A stretch of DNA of 64,000 bases from assembly GCA_017936285.1 (NCBI GenBank), contig JAGBFU010000082.1:1-64000 (forward strand), in the 5' to 3' direction. Position 1 is the first letter of the stretch; every line of letters starts with the position of its first letter. Under the pieces are notes generated by a model, which saw only the letters and a program-made list of their open reading frames with translations, was not told where the DNA came from and ran no database searches. Position numbers and translations under genes: made by a program. This document shows, piece by piece, positions 1 through 10,167 of the stretch. This DNA comes from Marinifilaceae bacterium. GTDB lineage: Bacteria; Bacteroidota; Bacteroidia; Bacteroidales; Marinifilaceae.

Positions 1-1
1 C

Positions 2-418
2 GAGGCCGGTTACACACCTCTTCTTCCAATGTTCTCATTGGGTCACAAGTTTGCCCCTGCAAACATTCACGCAGGAGGACTGCGCTACCATGGAGCCGGT
101 GTCATTGTTTCCCAACTATTAAAGGATAATTTAATGGAGGCGGTTGATATCAAACAACTCGATACCTTTAAGGCCGGTTGCTTGTTTGCACAATCCGAGA
201 GAATTATCCCTGCTCCGGAGTCATGTCACGCAATTGCGGCAACAATCAACGAAGCTCTTAAATGCAAAGAGAGTGGCGAAGAGAAGGTTATCCTATTCAA
301 CCTTTCAGGCCACGGTCTGATTGATATGGCTTCGTACGATCAATACTTTGCAGGCAACTTAGTTAACTACGAACTAAGCGACGACGATATCGAAAAGAGC
401 ATTAATAAGGCTGAATAA
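2..418 (+). CDS. TrpB-like PLP-dependent enzyme (tryptophan synthase beta type 2), C-terminal part
   Basis: The reading frame is open from base 2, so the 5' part lies outside the window. The visible residues contain the stretch LGHKFAPANIHAGGLRYHG and, later, LFNLSGHGLIDM, both typical of the C-terminal third of TrpB2-type enzymes. These PLP enzymes make tryptophan from indole and serine, or act as serine deaminases. The PLP-binding lysine region is upstream and cannot be checked. A strong terminator follows directly, so this is the last gene of its transcript. The TrpB2 subtype is inferred from the motif wording; TrpB1 is less likely because of the IHAGGLRYHG segment. Confidence 0.85.
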   Translation, partial: EAGYTPLLPMFSLGHKFAPANIHAGGLRYHGAGVIVSQLLKDNLMEAVDIKQLDTFKAGCLFAQSERIIPAPESCHAIAATINEALKCKESGEEKVILFNLSGHGLIDMASYDQYFAGNLVNYELSDDDIEKSINKAE

Positions 419-432
419 GATTCAAATAACAT

Positions 433-470
433 GGGGTTGTCTGACAAATTTGTTGACAACCCCTTATTTT
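433..470 (+). terminator. Rho-independent terminator of the TrpB-like gene
   Basis: GGGGTTGTC (433-441) pairs perfectly with GACAACCCC (455-463), and a T-rich tail follows (464-470). It lies 15 bases after the stop codon. Confidence 0.85.
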
Positions 471-563
471 CAGAAATTATATAACAAGTGCCAATTTTGG
501 CCGAGTACAACTACAAAACAGCCCTCTCAGACAATTTCATTTTACCACATGAAATATAGAATT

Positions 564-2687
564 CTAATTCTTGACAATTTTCCAAATTTTTTGAATCGGG
601 TTACCACTATTGTCCACTCCATTGACGATTACCGCATACCCCTTGGATTGTACACCTGAAGGCAGGGTTATTTTGTACGGATTATCCTTATCTATCTTTG
701 CCATCCAGCTCCAGTTATAGGTCTTTTCAGCATCATAACCGACATGGCGACGTCGCTGAGGAGCAAAGTGAGTCAAGCGTCGCATACTGGGCTTTATCTC
801 AACCTTTATATATGACCTTATTGCCGGCTCAAATTGCTCAGGCAAATTCATAGTCCCGCCTGCAAGCGAAGGAGGGAGAGATGACCAGACAAATGGATAA
901 CCTCCGGTCAGCGCGCCACTGCTTCCGCCAATTGGGGGCATCATAACCCTGCCTATCGGTTTGGTTATTTTGTACCTTGCCTTATTATCGGTCCACTCAA
1001 CACTCTTCTTACCCACCGTCGGCTTCAGGTTTTGAGCATCCAGATACGAATAATCAAACTCATTAAGATATTCAGGCAAAAGCAACATAAGATGTATCGT
1101 CTTTAAGCCCATATGATAACCATACTCCGAGAAGAAGCGCATCTCATTGTCCCAAAATATCTCACCACGCTTAAAATATCCGGTTCTATCAGGATAGAGG
1201 AAGTAAATCATCTCATCCTCACCCTCAAGATAGACTCTTCCACTCTGAATCCACTCCCCTTTACGCTTAATTACACTGCTTGTAACCGGTTTACCTTTAC
1301 GATTAACTACATACCCCTCAAGTATCATATCATACTCCTTGGAAAAGATTGTTGATTGATACTTTTCAAGCAGACTCTCCATCTCAACCAAATCACCAAA
1401 CTTGCATCTTTTCAGAATAAGCAGATCATTCAATCTTTCTTGATCACTCAAATAGTAGCCGGGATTCTCAATCGGATAGTCAAAGTGAGATGTAAAATTC
1501 ATGTACGAATATATTCCATTATTGAGCGAGGCTTCGTTAAGATTCTCTAATGGAACTACACTAACAGCAACATCAACTCCCTCTATTTCGTCAGAAGGAT
1601 CAAGTGTCAGAGTCAGATCACTCTTATTATCAACACTCTCGGTTAAAGTCAAATCAGCAACCGCACATTTATTATTGATATAATACCACGATCTGTCTGC
1701 ATAAATCTTACCCTGTTCATCCAATAAAGCAAAATTAACTATACCATCGGAAACTGTTGAATCCAACTCTATTATCCCCTCCTCTTTAGCCTGTATAAAT
1801 CCTAAAAAGTCAAAATTGGTATAGGCCAGGATAAATTTTCCATCAATAGTTACATCAGGAGTATGGAGAACCTTATATCGCATTCCGCCATTCTCGCCCT
1901 CTGTCATATTGAAAGAGAAAGCACCCTCGCTCACAACCTTAGGAAGAGGGAAACGCATTTCTCCGTAACTAAGTTTGATTACTGCAAAATAGCTACTACC
2001 CGCCTCTGGGGTAAATGAGAATGAACCATATCCGTATTCATCAGGTTTCAAATCTACCACTCTCTTCTCAGCATCTTTAACAACCCAACCGCTCCACTCA
2101 ATTGCACTATTATTTGCAGCAAAGGCTACTTTCTGAACGTGATCAGCAATCAAAGAGCCGCCCTCAGGGGTAAAAACAACTCCGAATTCAGAGGTCATAT
2201 TATCAACACTACCCGATACTAATTCAGAATTCTCCGGGCCGGAAATATATATTCTCTTTTTGAAGAATGCATCTACTCCCTTATTCTGCATCCAATAGGT
2301 ATAGGCTTGCAATTCATACTCTCCCGGCTCAACATTATCATACATTCTGACATATCCGATAAAGGAGTTTGAAATTGTATCATGAAGAATCTTCTCTCTA
2401 TTTACGACAACCCCTGCACTATTAATAAGATCTACATACACGAACCTACTCTCGATATATCGTTTCTCTACTGTGGGTTCAGGGAAAAGAAAAGCACGAA
2501 CCAATATTGTATCACCAAGAGCATATTTATCTCGGTCGGTTTGTAGAAAGACACGTTCATCCCCTTGCTCAATAAATCTCTCATACATTGAACTAAGTCT
2601 TACACCTAATTCCGCCTGCGCCATACAGACACCCGGCAATAGCAGCATTACCAACACTCCCACTGCAAATTTAAGATTCGTTTTCAT
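564..2687 (-). CDS. MG2-domain envelope protein (macroglobulin-like), unknown function
   Basis: A protein of about 707 residues with a clear signal peptide (MKTNLKFAVGVLVMLLLPG, then MAQ). Just after it comes the stretch VFLQTDRDKYALGDT, the usual opening of the MG2/alpha-2-macroglobulin-like domain in large Bacteroidales envelope proteins of unknown role. The rest looks all-beta, with no visible thioester motif. The frame can be extended to base 2765, but that start would lie inside the predicted promoter (2763-2793), so 2687 is preferred. It probably acts in the periplasm or at the outer membrane. The substrate is unknown. No full-length TonB receptor barrel is evident. Confidence 0.75.
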   Translation of the reverse strand: MKTNLKFAVGVLVMLLLPGVCMAQAELGVRLSSMYERFIEQGDERVFLQTDRDKYALGDTILVRAFLFPEPTVEKRYIESRFVYVDLINSAGVVVNREKILHDTISNSFIGYVRMYDNVEPGEYELQAYTYWMQNKGVDAFFKKRIYISGPENSELVSGSVDNMTSEFGVVFTPEGGSLIADHVQKVAFAANNSAIEWSGWVVKDAEKRVVDLKPDEYGYGSFSFTPEAGSSYFAVIKLSYGEMRFPLPKVVSEGAFSFNMTEGENGGMRYKVLHTPDVTIDGKFILAYTNFDFLGFIQAKEEGIIELDSTVSDGIVNFALLDEQGKIYADRSWYYINNKCAVADLTLTESVDNKSDLTLTLDPSDEIEGVDVAVSVVPLENLNEASLNNGIYSYMNFTSHFDYPIENPGYYLSDQERLNDLLILKRCKFGDLVEMESLLEKYQSTIFSKEYDMILEGYVVNRKGKPVTSSVIKRKGEWIQSGRVYLEGEDEMIYFLYPDRTGYFKRGEIFWDNEMRFFSEYGYHMGLKTIHLMLLLPEYLNEFDYSYLDAQNLKPTVGKKSVEWTDNKARYKITKPIGRVMMPPIGGSSGALTGGYPFVWSSLPPSLAGGTMNLPEQFEPAIRSYIKVEIKPSMRRLTHFAPQRRRHVGYDAEKTYNWSWMAKIDKDNPYKITLPSGVQSKGYAVIVNGVDNSGNPIQKIWKIVKN

Positions 2688-2762
2688 AATGCAATTCATT
2701 AGTATCCCACAAAACAGGGACGGGTCAATATCTTTACAACCATAAATATGGTTGGTTTTGCG

Positions 2763-2793
2763 CAAATATACAAAAAGAAGTATTGATTAACAA
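2763..2793 (-). promoter_or_regulatory. Bacteroidetes-type promoter for the MG2 protein gene
   Basis: On the minus strand TTG (2791-2793) is followed after 20 bp by TATATTTG (2763-2770), matching the TTG-N19/20-TAnnTTTG consensus. It implies a 5' leader of about 70 nt and decides the start codon at 2687. Confidence 0.7.
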
Positions 2794-2860
2794 GAACTCT
2801 TTTACAAAATTGTCATTTTTTTTAATTTTATTATTACAGCTATACTAAAGTACAAATATG

Positions 2861-2891
2861 GAGAGGGGAGCAAAAAAGATCCCCCCCTCTC
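2861..2891 (-). terminator. Stem-loop after the fimbrillin-like lipoprotein gene
   Basis: GAGAGGGG (2861-2868) pairs with CCCCTCTC (2884-2891), ten bases past the minus-strand stop at 2901. The T-tract is weak, so termination is likely but not certain. Confidence 0.55.
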
Positions 2892-2900
2892 AGATACGCC

Positions 2901-4265
2901 TTACTTCTCTACAATTTCATAAACCTTGAAGTCATCAAGCAAAACGCCCTCGCCCGAATCAAGTTCTGAGTAGCCTCGGAACTCAATACGCAAATATTTT
3001 GCGCCAACTGGTGCACGGAAATATTGAGAATCAAATATATCAACCCAACCATCGGTTGCTCCCTGGTAATTTTCTGTCTGTATTCCGACATTATAACTTG
3101 CACCAAGCATAGTGGAAGCTGTTTTGTACCAGGCACATGTACATTTCCACTTATAATCGGGATTCAAACAATTTGCGTTAAGTTGAATCATATATCCCTT
3201 CCGCTCCTCAACTGCTATATCCTGACTTAAATAGGTTTTGCCGTCAACTCTTAATGCGTAGTACTCCGACAAAACTCCCTGCTCAACACGTACAACCGTA
3301 CTATCCTGACAATCCTGGAATTTCCAGTTATCGGCCATTCCATCAGTCCAATTCTCAAAACTGCCATTGCTTACCAAATTCACTCCGCTCGGAGTTCCGA
3401 CTACGGGACGATTATCCTGAACTATTACCTCACTTCCTATCAATGTAAAATCATCAGGCAGTTGCGTTGTTTCTCCCCACACAGGAGTTGTAAACGAGAG
3501 TTTAAACTCCTCTGTCAAGCCGAACGTTGCTCCAACAGATACAATACTATTTGCACTCAACATAGTATCAATACTCATTGTTCCCATTCTAACCACACCT
3601 TCAATCTCATAATAAATATTCAAGGTTGCACTTTCAACAGGAAAAAGTAAAACCTCGGCCGTTGCAACACCTTTATCAATATCATAATCCAACTCACACC
3701 CTACCTCAGATTTTGTTCCCTGTTTAGAACCATCAAGAGTTACATTTGTCGGAGTCCCCGAAACCCTGATATAGATATCATCAATCTCCTCAGGGATATT
3801 TGTTACAGTGGTCTTTAACTTTGCAACTCTTCGCTCAAGAGAGACTACCGAACTGTTTACACCATCGGTTGTAACTGTAAGTTTCGTTGAACCGCTCCAG
3901 AAATCACAATCCCCGGAATAGTAATCTCCGTTTTTTATAAATTTCAACTTAACCTCAGAGAGGGAAGATCCTAACGAGGCATCGAGATTGGCCTCTGCGG
4001 CATTGGCTACTGCCCACAACTGATACTCTCCGGGCATCAATGAGAAAGTTATTGACCCTAACTCTCGCTCAGCAGTACCAACGTCGATTATTTGCCCCAA
4101 TTTTCCTGAGTCAAAAATCAATAATTTCAGCGAACTCATCTCACCATTTGCAACTCCCCGAGAATCAACGGCTAAAGTTACCTGCTTGTTTGCTCCCTCA
4201 TCATTCCAATTACACGATACGGCAATCAGCCCAATTGCCATAATCGTCAATAAAAATCTTTTCAT
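2901..4265 (-). CDS. FimB/Mfa2-like lipoprotein with a C-terminal carbohydrate-binding-like domain
   Basis: 454 residues. The N-terminus ends in a lipobox, AVSC, with the lipidated cysteine at residue 18, so the protein is probably anchored in the outer membrane. The next 250 residues (LKLLIFDSGKLGQIIDV, then PGEYQLWAVANAAEANL) resemble the fimbrillin/FimB-Mfa2 superfamily of Bacteroidales, whose members build or anchor fimbriae. The C-terminal 150 residues begin NLVSNGSFENWTDGMADNW, the usual opening of carbohydrate-binding-like beta-sandwich domains. A TAGCTTTG box on the minus strand (4295-4302) is the likely -7 element. No fimbrial operon partner is adjacent, so a lone surface adhesin or glycan-binding role is only an inference. 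Confidence 0.65.
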   Translation of the reverse strand: MKRFLLTIMAIGLIAVSCNWNDEGANKQVTLAVDSRGVANGEMSSLKLLIFDSGKLGQIIDVGTAERELGSITFSLMPGEYQLWAVANAAEANLDASLGSSLSEVKLKFIKNGDYYSGDCDFWSGSTKLTVTTDGVNSSVVSLERRVAKLKTTVTNIPEEIDDIYIRVSGTPTNVTLDGSKQGTKSEVGCELDYDIDKGVATAEVLLFPVESATLNIYYEIEGVVRMGTMSIDTMLSANSIVSVGATFGLTEEFKLSFTTPVWGETTQLPDDFTLIGSEVIVQDNRPVVGTPSGVNLVSNGSFENWTDGMADNWKFQDCQDSTVVRVEQGVLSEYYALRVDGKTYLSQDIAVEERKGYMIQLNANCLNPDYKWKCTCAWYKTASTMLGASYNVGIQTENYQGATDGWVDIFDSQYFRAPVGAKYLRIEFRGYSELDSGEGVLLDDFKVYEIVEK

Positions 4266-4339
4266 ATACTTTTTGTTTATTATGTTTATCGAAACAAAGC
4301 TATGAAAAGTTTTTGAAAGAAATATTATGTTAATGAATT

Positions 4340-4903
4340 TTATTTGTAAAGATTTTTTATCTGCTCCTCAACAGATAATGGGACCATATCGGAGATTGAC
4401 CTGCCTTCAATTACTCTTGCACGAATTTCAGTCGATGATATCTCCATTAACGGAGCCTCGATAAGTATTGTATTTTGGGGCATAAAATCGGGAATTTCCG
4501 CCCCCGGACGAGGATAGGCTATTAACTGAAAGCGCGCTGCCAACTCTTTATATGCCTTCCATTTATCAAATTTTGCCATATTATCGCCCCCCATAATTAT
4601 GGCGAACTCAACATTTGGATACATACGCTCCAATTCGTTAAGGGTATCTATTGTGTATGAGGGTTTAGGCATATCCAACTCTACATCGCAAGCCTTAATT
4701 TGCGGTTCAGTAAGAAGGGCCTGCTCGACCAATGAAAAGCGCTCTCTTTCCGACAGCATATCAACCCCTGCCTTAAATGGATTTTGGGGCGACACAACAA
4801 GCCACACCTCATCGCAAATTGCTCGCTCAAGAACTGAACGAGCAATTCGGATATGACCATTGTGTATAGGGTTAAACGAACCGAAAAAGAGACCTACCCG
4901 CAT
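4340..4903 (-). CDS. nadD: Nicotinate-nucleotide adenylyltransferase
   Basis: 187 residues, a normal length for NadD. The enzyme joins nicotinate mononucleotide and ATP to give deamido-NAD in NAD synthesis. The nucleotidyltransferase motif GSFNPIHNGH is at residues 8-17, and the C-terminal ISSTEIR motif, typical of the family, is present. It is the last gene of a tight minus-strand cluster yicC-gmk-nadD with only 6 bases after gmk, so the three genes are probably co-transcribed. Confidence 0.95.
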   Translation of the reverse strand: MRVGLFFGSFNPIHNGHIRIARSVLERAICDEVWLVVSPQNPFKAGVDMLSERERFSLVEQALLTEPQIKACDVELDMPKPSYTIDTLNELERMYPNVEFAIIMGGDNMAKFDKWKAYKELAARFQLIAYPRPGAEIPDFMPQNTILIEAPLMEISSTEIRARVIEGRSISDMVPLSVEEQIKNLYK

Positions 4904-4909
4904 AGATAA

Positions 4910-5473
4910 TCACTTTGAGATAAAATCACGAATAACTCGCTCAGCATCAGAGTAAGCATCCTCAACCTTGTCGTTAATCACAATTGTGTCGAACTGAGGT
5001 GCAAATGTCATTTCATATTCAGCCTTGGCAATACGTTGCTCAATCTTATCCATTGAGTCTGTTCCACGTCCGATTAATCTTTTACGGAGAATATCGATAG
5101 AAGGAGCCTCGATAAATATTGACAATGCCTGCTCTCCGAATATCTTTTTAATATTCACGCCACCGACAACATCCACATCGAAAACCACAATATTCCCCTT
5201 GGCCCAAATTCTTTCAACCTCACTCTTCAATGTTCCGTAACAACAGCCGGGATATACCTCCTCCCACTCAAGGAATTCATTATTCTCGACCTTTGCCTTA
5301 AACTCTTCAGGAGTAAAAAAGAAGTACTCTCTACCATTTTGCTCCTCACCACGAGGCGCACGACAAGTTGCAGATATAGAGAACTCTAACCCTAAACCCT
5401 TAGATAAAAGATAGTTTACTATTGTACTTTTACCGGAACCACTTGGTGCTGAAAATATAACAACCTTACCCAT
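4910..5473 (-). CDS. gmk: Guanylate kinase
   Basis: 187 residues with the P-loop SAPSGSGKST at residues 8-17 and the GMP-binding region with YFF and EFLEWEEVYPGCCYGT. It phosphorylates GMP to GDP in the cytoplasm. It sits between yicC (4 bases apart) and nadD (6 bases apart), and the yicC-gmk pairing is common in bacteria. The start follows the yicC stop directly. Nothing is unusual. Confidence 0.96.
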   Translation of the reverse strand: MGKVVIFSAPSGSGKSTIVNYLLSKGLGLEFSISATCRAPRGEEQNGREYFFFTPEEFKAKVENNEFLEWEEVYPGCCYGTLKSEVERIWAKGNIVVFDVDVVGGVNIKKIFGEQALSIFIEAPSIDILRKRLIGRGTDSMDKIEQRIAKAEYEMTFAPQFDTIVINDKVEDAYSDAERVIRDFISK

Positions 5474-5477
5474 AGCA

Positions 5478-6356
5478 CTATAAAATATTTAAACTTTGCT
5501 CCTTAATCTTCTCCAGCTCATCCTTCATACGAACCACAATCTTCTGAATATTTGCCTCGTTCGCCTTTGATCCGGTGGTGTTTATTTCACGACCCATCTC
5601 CTGAGCAATAAATCCCAACTTTCTACCCGGAGCCTCTTCATTATCAACTGTTTCACGGAAGTAGTTACAGTGATTTGCCAAACGCACCTTCTCTTCATTG
5701 ATATCCAGCTTCTCCAGATAGTAGATTAACTCCTGCTCCAATCTGTTCTGATCCACCATTTTAGGATCAAGCCACTCATTCAGGCGCTCACTCAACTTCT
5801 GTTTGATTTGTGGAACTCGTTCTGCTTCAAATTGAGGAATTTGTGCCGATAGAGCCTCGATATTACCTACATGAGTCAAAATATCACTCTTCAACACCTG
5901 ACCCTCATTAATTCTATAGGTATCAAGCGCCAAAAGAGCATCGTTCACCGCCTTCATAAGCGCATCATACTCAGCCTCATCAAACTCCTCAATCTTCTGA
6001 CTCAATGAATCCGGGAAACGGATTACTGTCTGAATGAGCGAGGCGTCATCAATTTCAAGTCCAAGTTGCTTATTCATGGCACGCATCTGCTCAATATAGT
6101 TTGCCACAACCGGAACATTAATAGTTGTACCGCTATCCACTACTGTTGTCTCGACCGAGATGTACATATCAACCTTACCTCTGTCAAGGATACTCTTTGC
6201 CAAATTGCGAATCTCCAACTCCTTCTCTTTGTAGAGCGATGGCATTCTGACACTCATATCCATCTGCTTCGAGTTCAAACTCTTAACCTCGACTGTTATC
6301 TTTTTTGCTCCGAATTCGGCAACTCCTTTGCCAAATCCTGTCATCGACTTTATCAT
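5478..6356 (-). CDS. yicC: YicC/YloC-family endoribonuclease
   Basis: 292 residues beginning MIKSMTGFGKG, the signature start of the YicC family, and ending with the conserved region GRKLGFIAQEMGREINTTGSKA. Members are reported as endoribonucleases or RNA-decay adapters. It is the first gene of the yicC-gmk-nadD cluster. A TACTTTTG box on the minus strand (6376-6383) lies 20 bases upstream and is the likely promoter -7 element, divergent from lepA. Confidence 0.92.
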   Translation of the reverse strand: MIKSMTGFGKGVAEFGAKKITVEVKSLNSKQMDMSVRMPSLYKEKELEIRNLAKSILDRGKVDMYISVETTVVDSGTTINVPVVANYIEQMRAMNKQLGLEIDDASLIQTVIRFPDSLSQKIEEFDEAEYDALMKAVNDALLALDTYRINEGQVLKSDILTHVGNIEALSAQIPQFEAERVPQIKQKLSERLNEWLDPKMVDQNRLEQELIYYLEKLDINEEKVRLANHCNYFRETVDNEEAPGRKLGFIAQEMGREINTTGSKANEANIQKIVVRMKDELEKIKEQSLNIL

Positions 6357-6375
6357 ACGCTTATTTTTAGTTAGG

Positions 6376-6413
6376 CAAAAGTAACGAATTTGTCTTGAAT
6401 TTCACTATCTTCG
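6376..6413. promoter_or_regulatory. Divergent promoter region between yicC and lepA
   Basis: The minus strand carries TACTTTTG (6376-6383) for yicC and the plus strand TATCTTCG (6406-6413) for lepA, each close to TAnnTTTG. Neither has a clear TTG at the expected distance. Confidence 0.45.
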
Positions 6414-6431
6414 CACGGTAATTTATAGACA

Positions 6432-8219
6432 ATGAAAAACATAAGGAATTTTTGTATTATTGCACATATTGACCATGGTAAAAGTACCCTGGCAGACAGA
6501 TTGTTAGAATATACAGGAACAGTTACGGGCAAGGCTATGCAGAGTCAGGTTCTTGATAACATGGATCTTGAGCGAGAGCGCGGAATTACCATCAAGAGCC
6601 ACGCAATCCAGATGGATTACACCTACAAAGGGGAGAAATATACCCTTAATCTTCTTGACACTCCGGGACACGTTGACTTCTCGTACGAGGTTTCTCGTTC
6701 TATTGCTGCGTGCGAGGGCGCTCTGTTGATTGTCGATGCAACACAAGGAATTCAAGCTCAAACCATATCGAACCTATATCAGGCTGTTGACAACGGCTTG
6801 GAGATTATCCCAATCATGAACAAGATGGATATGCCCAATGCCATGCCCGAAGAGGTTCGCGACGAGATTGTTGAGCTTATCGGCTGCGATCCCGATGATG
6901 TAATTGAGGCGAGCGGCCGTACCGGATTGGGTGTTGAGCAGATTCTGGAGGCCATCATTGAGAAGATCCCTGCTCCACAGGGAGACCCTAATGCCCCACT
7001 GCAAGCATTGATCTTTGACTCTCAGTTCAACTCATTCCGTGGAATCATTACATATTGCAGAATTTTGAACGGAACACTACGTTCAGGTGATTTGGTAAAA
7101 TTTGTAAACACCGGCAAAGAGTATGGAGCCGACGAGATTGGAGTTTTGCGCTTAGATCAGATTCCAAAGAAAGAGCTATCGGCCGGAAATGTAGGATATA
7201 TCATTTCAGGTATCAAAACCGCCCAAGAGGTAAAGGTAGGAGATACCATTACCCATGTAAACCGTCCATGCACCGAGGCCATCGAGGGTTTCAAAGAGGT
7301 TAAACCTATGCTTTTTGCCGGAATATACCCTATCGAAACCGAAGATTACGAGGATTTGAGAGCATCTATTGAGAAGTTACAATTGAACGATGCCTCGCTC
7401 ACATTCACTCCAGAGTCATCAATGGCTCTTGGTTTCGGCTTCCGTTGCGGATTCCTGGGATTGCTCCACATGGAGATTATTCAGGAGCGCCTGGACCGCG
7501 AGTTCAATATGAACGTTATTACAACTGTTCCAAACGTTATGTACATTGCCCACACCAACAAGGGCGAGGTCATAGAGATGCACAATCCAAGCGACATGCC
7601 CGATGCGAGCCTGCTCGACTTTGTTGAGGAACCATACATTCGCGCACAGGTAATCACTCCGGCATCATTTATCGGACCGATTATGACTTTGTGTCTTGAC
7701 CGCAGGGGAGTTTTGATTAACCAGCAGTATATTGCCGGAAACCGTATGGAGATGGTTTTCGAAATGCCACTTGGAGAGATTGTATTCGACTTCTACGACA
7801 AACTGAAGAGTATCTCAAAAGGGTATGCCTCATTTGACTACTATCAGATTGGCTACAAACCCGGTAAATTGATTAAGTTGGATATTCTTCTTAACGGCGA
7901 GAGCGTTGATGCCCTCTCCGCCCTTATCCACTTCGATAATGCTTACGACTTTGGTCGCCGTATATGCGAAAAGTTGAAAGAGCTGATTCCTCGCCAACAA
8001 TTCGATATTGCAATCCAGGCAGCCATTGGCGCAAAGGTCATTGCCCGCGAAACCATCAAACAGGTTCGTAAGGATGTAACCGCCAAGTGTTACGGAGGAG
8101 ATATTTCCCGTAAACGTAAGTTGCTTGAGAAGCAGAAGAAGGGTAAGAAGAGAATGAAACAGATTGGAAACGTTGAGGTGCCACAAAAGGCATTCTTGGC
8201 AGTATTGAAGATTGACTAA
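6432..8219 (+). CDS. lepA: Elongation factor 4 (back-translocating ribosomal GTPase)
   Basis: 595 residues, full length for LepA. The GTPase motifs are visible: AHIDHGKST at residues 11-19, DTPGHVDF, and NKMDMP. The C-terminal region specific to LepA ends with [20 protein letters not shown] and [10 protein letters not shown]. The protein binds stalled ribosomes and promotes back-translocation. It is followed after 13 bases by aguA, apparently in the same transcript. Confidence 0.97.
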   Translation: MKNIRNFCIIAHIDHGKSTLADRLLEYTGTVTGKAMQSQVLDNMDLERERGITIKSHAIQMDYTYKGEKYTLNLLDTPGHVDFSYEVSRSIAACEGALLIVDATQGIQAQTISNLYQAVDNGLEIIPIMNKMDMPNAMPEEVRDEIVELIGCDPDDVIEASGRTGLGVEQILEAIIEKIPAPQGDPNAPLQALIFDSQFNSFRGIITYCRILNGTLRSGDLVKFVNTGKEYGADEIGVLRLDQIPKKELSAGNVGYIISGIKTAQEVKVGDTITHVNRPCTEAIEGFKEVKPMLFAGIYPIETEDYEDLRASIEKLQLNDASLTFTPESSMALGFGFRCGFLGLLHMEIIQERLDREFNMNVITTVPNVMYIAHTNKGEVIEMHNPSDMPDASLLDFVEEPYIRAQVITPASFIGPIMTLCLDRRGVLINQQYIAGNRMEMVFEMPLGEIVFDFYDKLKSISKGYASFDYYQIGYKPGKLIKLDILLNGESVDALSALIHFDNAYDFGRRICEKLKELIPRQQFDIAIQAAIGAKVIARETIKQVRKDVTAKCYGGDISRKRKLLEKQKKGKKRMKQIGNVEVPQKAFLAVLKID

Positions 8220-8232
8220 AGCTAAACTGAGT

Positions 8233-9264
8233 ATGAATAAGATTAACTTTCCTGCAGAGTGGTATCCACAGAGTGGAGTACAACTTACATGGCCCGATTG
8301 CGAAACCGAGTGGGAGCCATTTTTGCCCGAGGTTATTGAGTGCTATAGAAACATTGCCCACGAAATTGCAAAACGTGAGACATTGGTAATTGTATGTCGC
8401 GATAAAGAGCAGTGTTTAACCGACTTGGAGGGTATTCCAACAGAGAATATCATCTTTAAAGAGATTGAGCTGAACGACACATGGGCACGTGACCATGGTG
8501 GAATATCGGTTTTCGGAGCCAATGGAGAAAAGATTGTGCTTGACTTCATCTTCAACGGATGGGGCTTGAAGTTCCACGCAGATCTGGACAACCAGATAAC
8601 AAAACAGATGTTTGAGCAGGAGACATTCCAAGCCGACGTTATCCGCAAACCCATGAACCCGTTCGTTCTTGAGGGCGGAAGTATCGATTCTGACGGCGAG
8701 GGCACAATGCTTACAACCCGCGAGTGCCTATGCTCACTGAACCGCAACGAACACATGACTCAGGAGCAGATAGATGCGTTCTTGAAGGAGCAACTCGGAT
8801 TGGATAGAATATTATGGGTAAACCATGGTGCCATAGTAGGCGATGATACCGATAGCCACGTAGATACTCTGGTTCGTTTCTGTAATAAAAATACAATTGC
8901 ATACGTTCAATGCGAGAACCCCGAGGATGAACACTACGAGGAGCTAAAGGCAATGGAGGAGCAGCTAAAAACATTCCGAACAAAGGATGGGGAGCCATAC
9001 AATCTGATCCCACTACCACTTCCCGAGGCTCTATACCTTGAGGATTACCGCCTGCCTGCTACATACGTAAACTTCTTGATTATGAATGGAGCTGTACTTA
9101 TGCCAGGCTGTGGAGCTGAGAGTGACAAAGTTGCAGCAGAGCGCCTGCAGGCTGTATTCCCCGATCGTGAAGTTGTAACCATCAACTGCACTGCTCTGCT
9201 ATCAGGACACGGCTCACTACACTGCGTAACAATGCAGTTCCCTGAAGGATTCATCAACGCTTAA
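8233..9264 (+). CDS. aguA: Agmatine deiminase
   Basis: About 343 residues, starting MNKINFPAEW. It hydrolyses agmatine to N-carbamoylputrescine and ammonia. The guanidine-modifying fold motifs are present: NDTWARDHG, FVLEGGSID, and near the C-terminus GHGSLHCVTMQFP with the catalytic cysteine. An upstream TTG (8212) would add seven residues but overlaps the end of lepA; the ATG at 8233 gives the normal N-terminus. It is followed 10 bases later by aguB, which uses its product, and speA at 20371 supplies agmatine, so the arginine-to-putrescine route is complete in this window. Confidence 0.93.
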   Translation: MNKINFPAEWYPQSGVQLTWPDCETEWEPFLPEVIECYRNIAHEIAKRETLVIVCRDKEQCLTDLEGIPTENIIFKEIELNDTWARDHGGISVFGANGEKIVLDFIFNGWGLKFHADLDNQITKQMFEQETFQADVIRKPMNPFVLEGGSIDSDGEGTMLTTRECLCSLNRNEHMTQEQIDAFLKEQLGLDRILWVNHGAIVGDDTDSHVDTLVRFCNKNTIAYVQCENPEDEHYEELKAMEEQLKTFRTKDGEPYNLIPLPLPEALYLEDYRLPATYVNFLIMNGAVLMPGCGAESDKVAAERLQAVFPDREVVTINCTALLSGHGSLHCVTMQFPEGFINA

Positions 9265-9274
9265 AAACTGTACC

Positions 9275-10159
9275 ATGAGAACATTGAAAGTTGGATTAAT
9301 ACAGCAATCTTGCACATCAGATATTCAGGCAAACATTGCCAAATTGGACTCTAACATTCGAAAAGCTGCTGCAGAGGGAGCTGAGTTGGTTGTATTGCAA
9401 GAGCTTCACAACTCGCTATACTTTTGTCAAGTTGAAGATGCCTCTTTGTGTGATTTGGCAGAGCCTATCCCCGGACCATCAACCGAACACTACGGTGCAT
9501 TGGCAAAAGAGCTGGGAATAGTTTTGGTACTATCCTTGTTTGAGCGCAGGGCTGCAGGAGTATATCATAACACCGCTGTAGTTATGGAGAAAGATGGCTC
9601 TATTGCAGGTAAATACCGCAAAATGCACATTCCCGATGATCCATGCTACTACGAGAAGTTCTACTTTACCCCGGGCGATTTGGGCTTTGAGCCAATCGAG
9701 ACATCGGTAGGATGTTTGGGAGTATTGGTTTGTTGGGATCAATGGTATCCCGAGGCAGCCAGAATAATGGCAATGCGCGGAGCAGAGTTGCTTATCTACC
9801 CAACAGCAATCGGAGGAGTAGGAACCGATCCCGTCAGCGAGCAGGAGCTACAACGTGGGGCATGGCAGACTGTTCAGCGAGGTCACGCTGTTGCAAACGG
9901 CCTACACGTAATTACCGCAAACCGCACCGGACACGAGGATGATCCATCGGGCAACACCATTGGATTGGATTTCTGGGGACACAGCTTCATTGCAGGCCCA
10001 TCGGGAGAGTTCCTTACCGAGTTCGGCAAAGAAGAGGAGGGCGTTAAGGTTCTTGAACTAAACATGGAGAGAACCGAAGTTGTACGTCGCGGATGGCCAT
10101 TCTTCCGAGATAGAAGAATTGATGCCTACGACCCTATTCTTAAACGATTTTTAAAGTAG
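9275..10159 (+). CDS. aguB: N-carbamoylputrescine amidase
   Basis: 294 residues of the nitrilase (carbon-nitrogen hydrolase) superfamily. The Glu-Lys-Cys triad lies in the segments LQELHNSLYF, YRKMHIPDD and GVLVCWDQWYPE. It converts N-carbamoylputrescine to putrescine, CO2 and ammonia. It directly follows aguA, and the pair is a standard Bacteroidetes arrangement. Eight bases separate it from the MATE-family frame downstream. Confidence 0.93.
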   Translation: MRTLKVGLIQQSCTSDIQANIAKLDSNIRKAAAEGAELVVLQELHNSLYFCQVEDASLCDLAEPIPGPSTEHYGALAKELGIVLVLSLFERRAAGVYHNTAVVMEKDGSIAGKYRKMHIPDDPCYYEKFYFTPGDLGFEPIETSVGCLGVLVCWDQWYPEAARIMAMRGAELLIYPTAIGGVGTDPVSEQELQRGAWQTVQRGHAVANGLHVITANRTGHEDDPSGNTIGLDFWGHSFIAGPSGEFLTEFGKEEEGVKVLELNMERTEVVRRGWPFFRDRRIDAYDPILKRFLK

Positions 10160-10167
10160 AGAAAAAA

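Noticed and set aside
2688-2765. Longer N-terminus of the MG2 protein
   Set aside because: The extra 26 residues hide the signal peptide and overlap the promoter.
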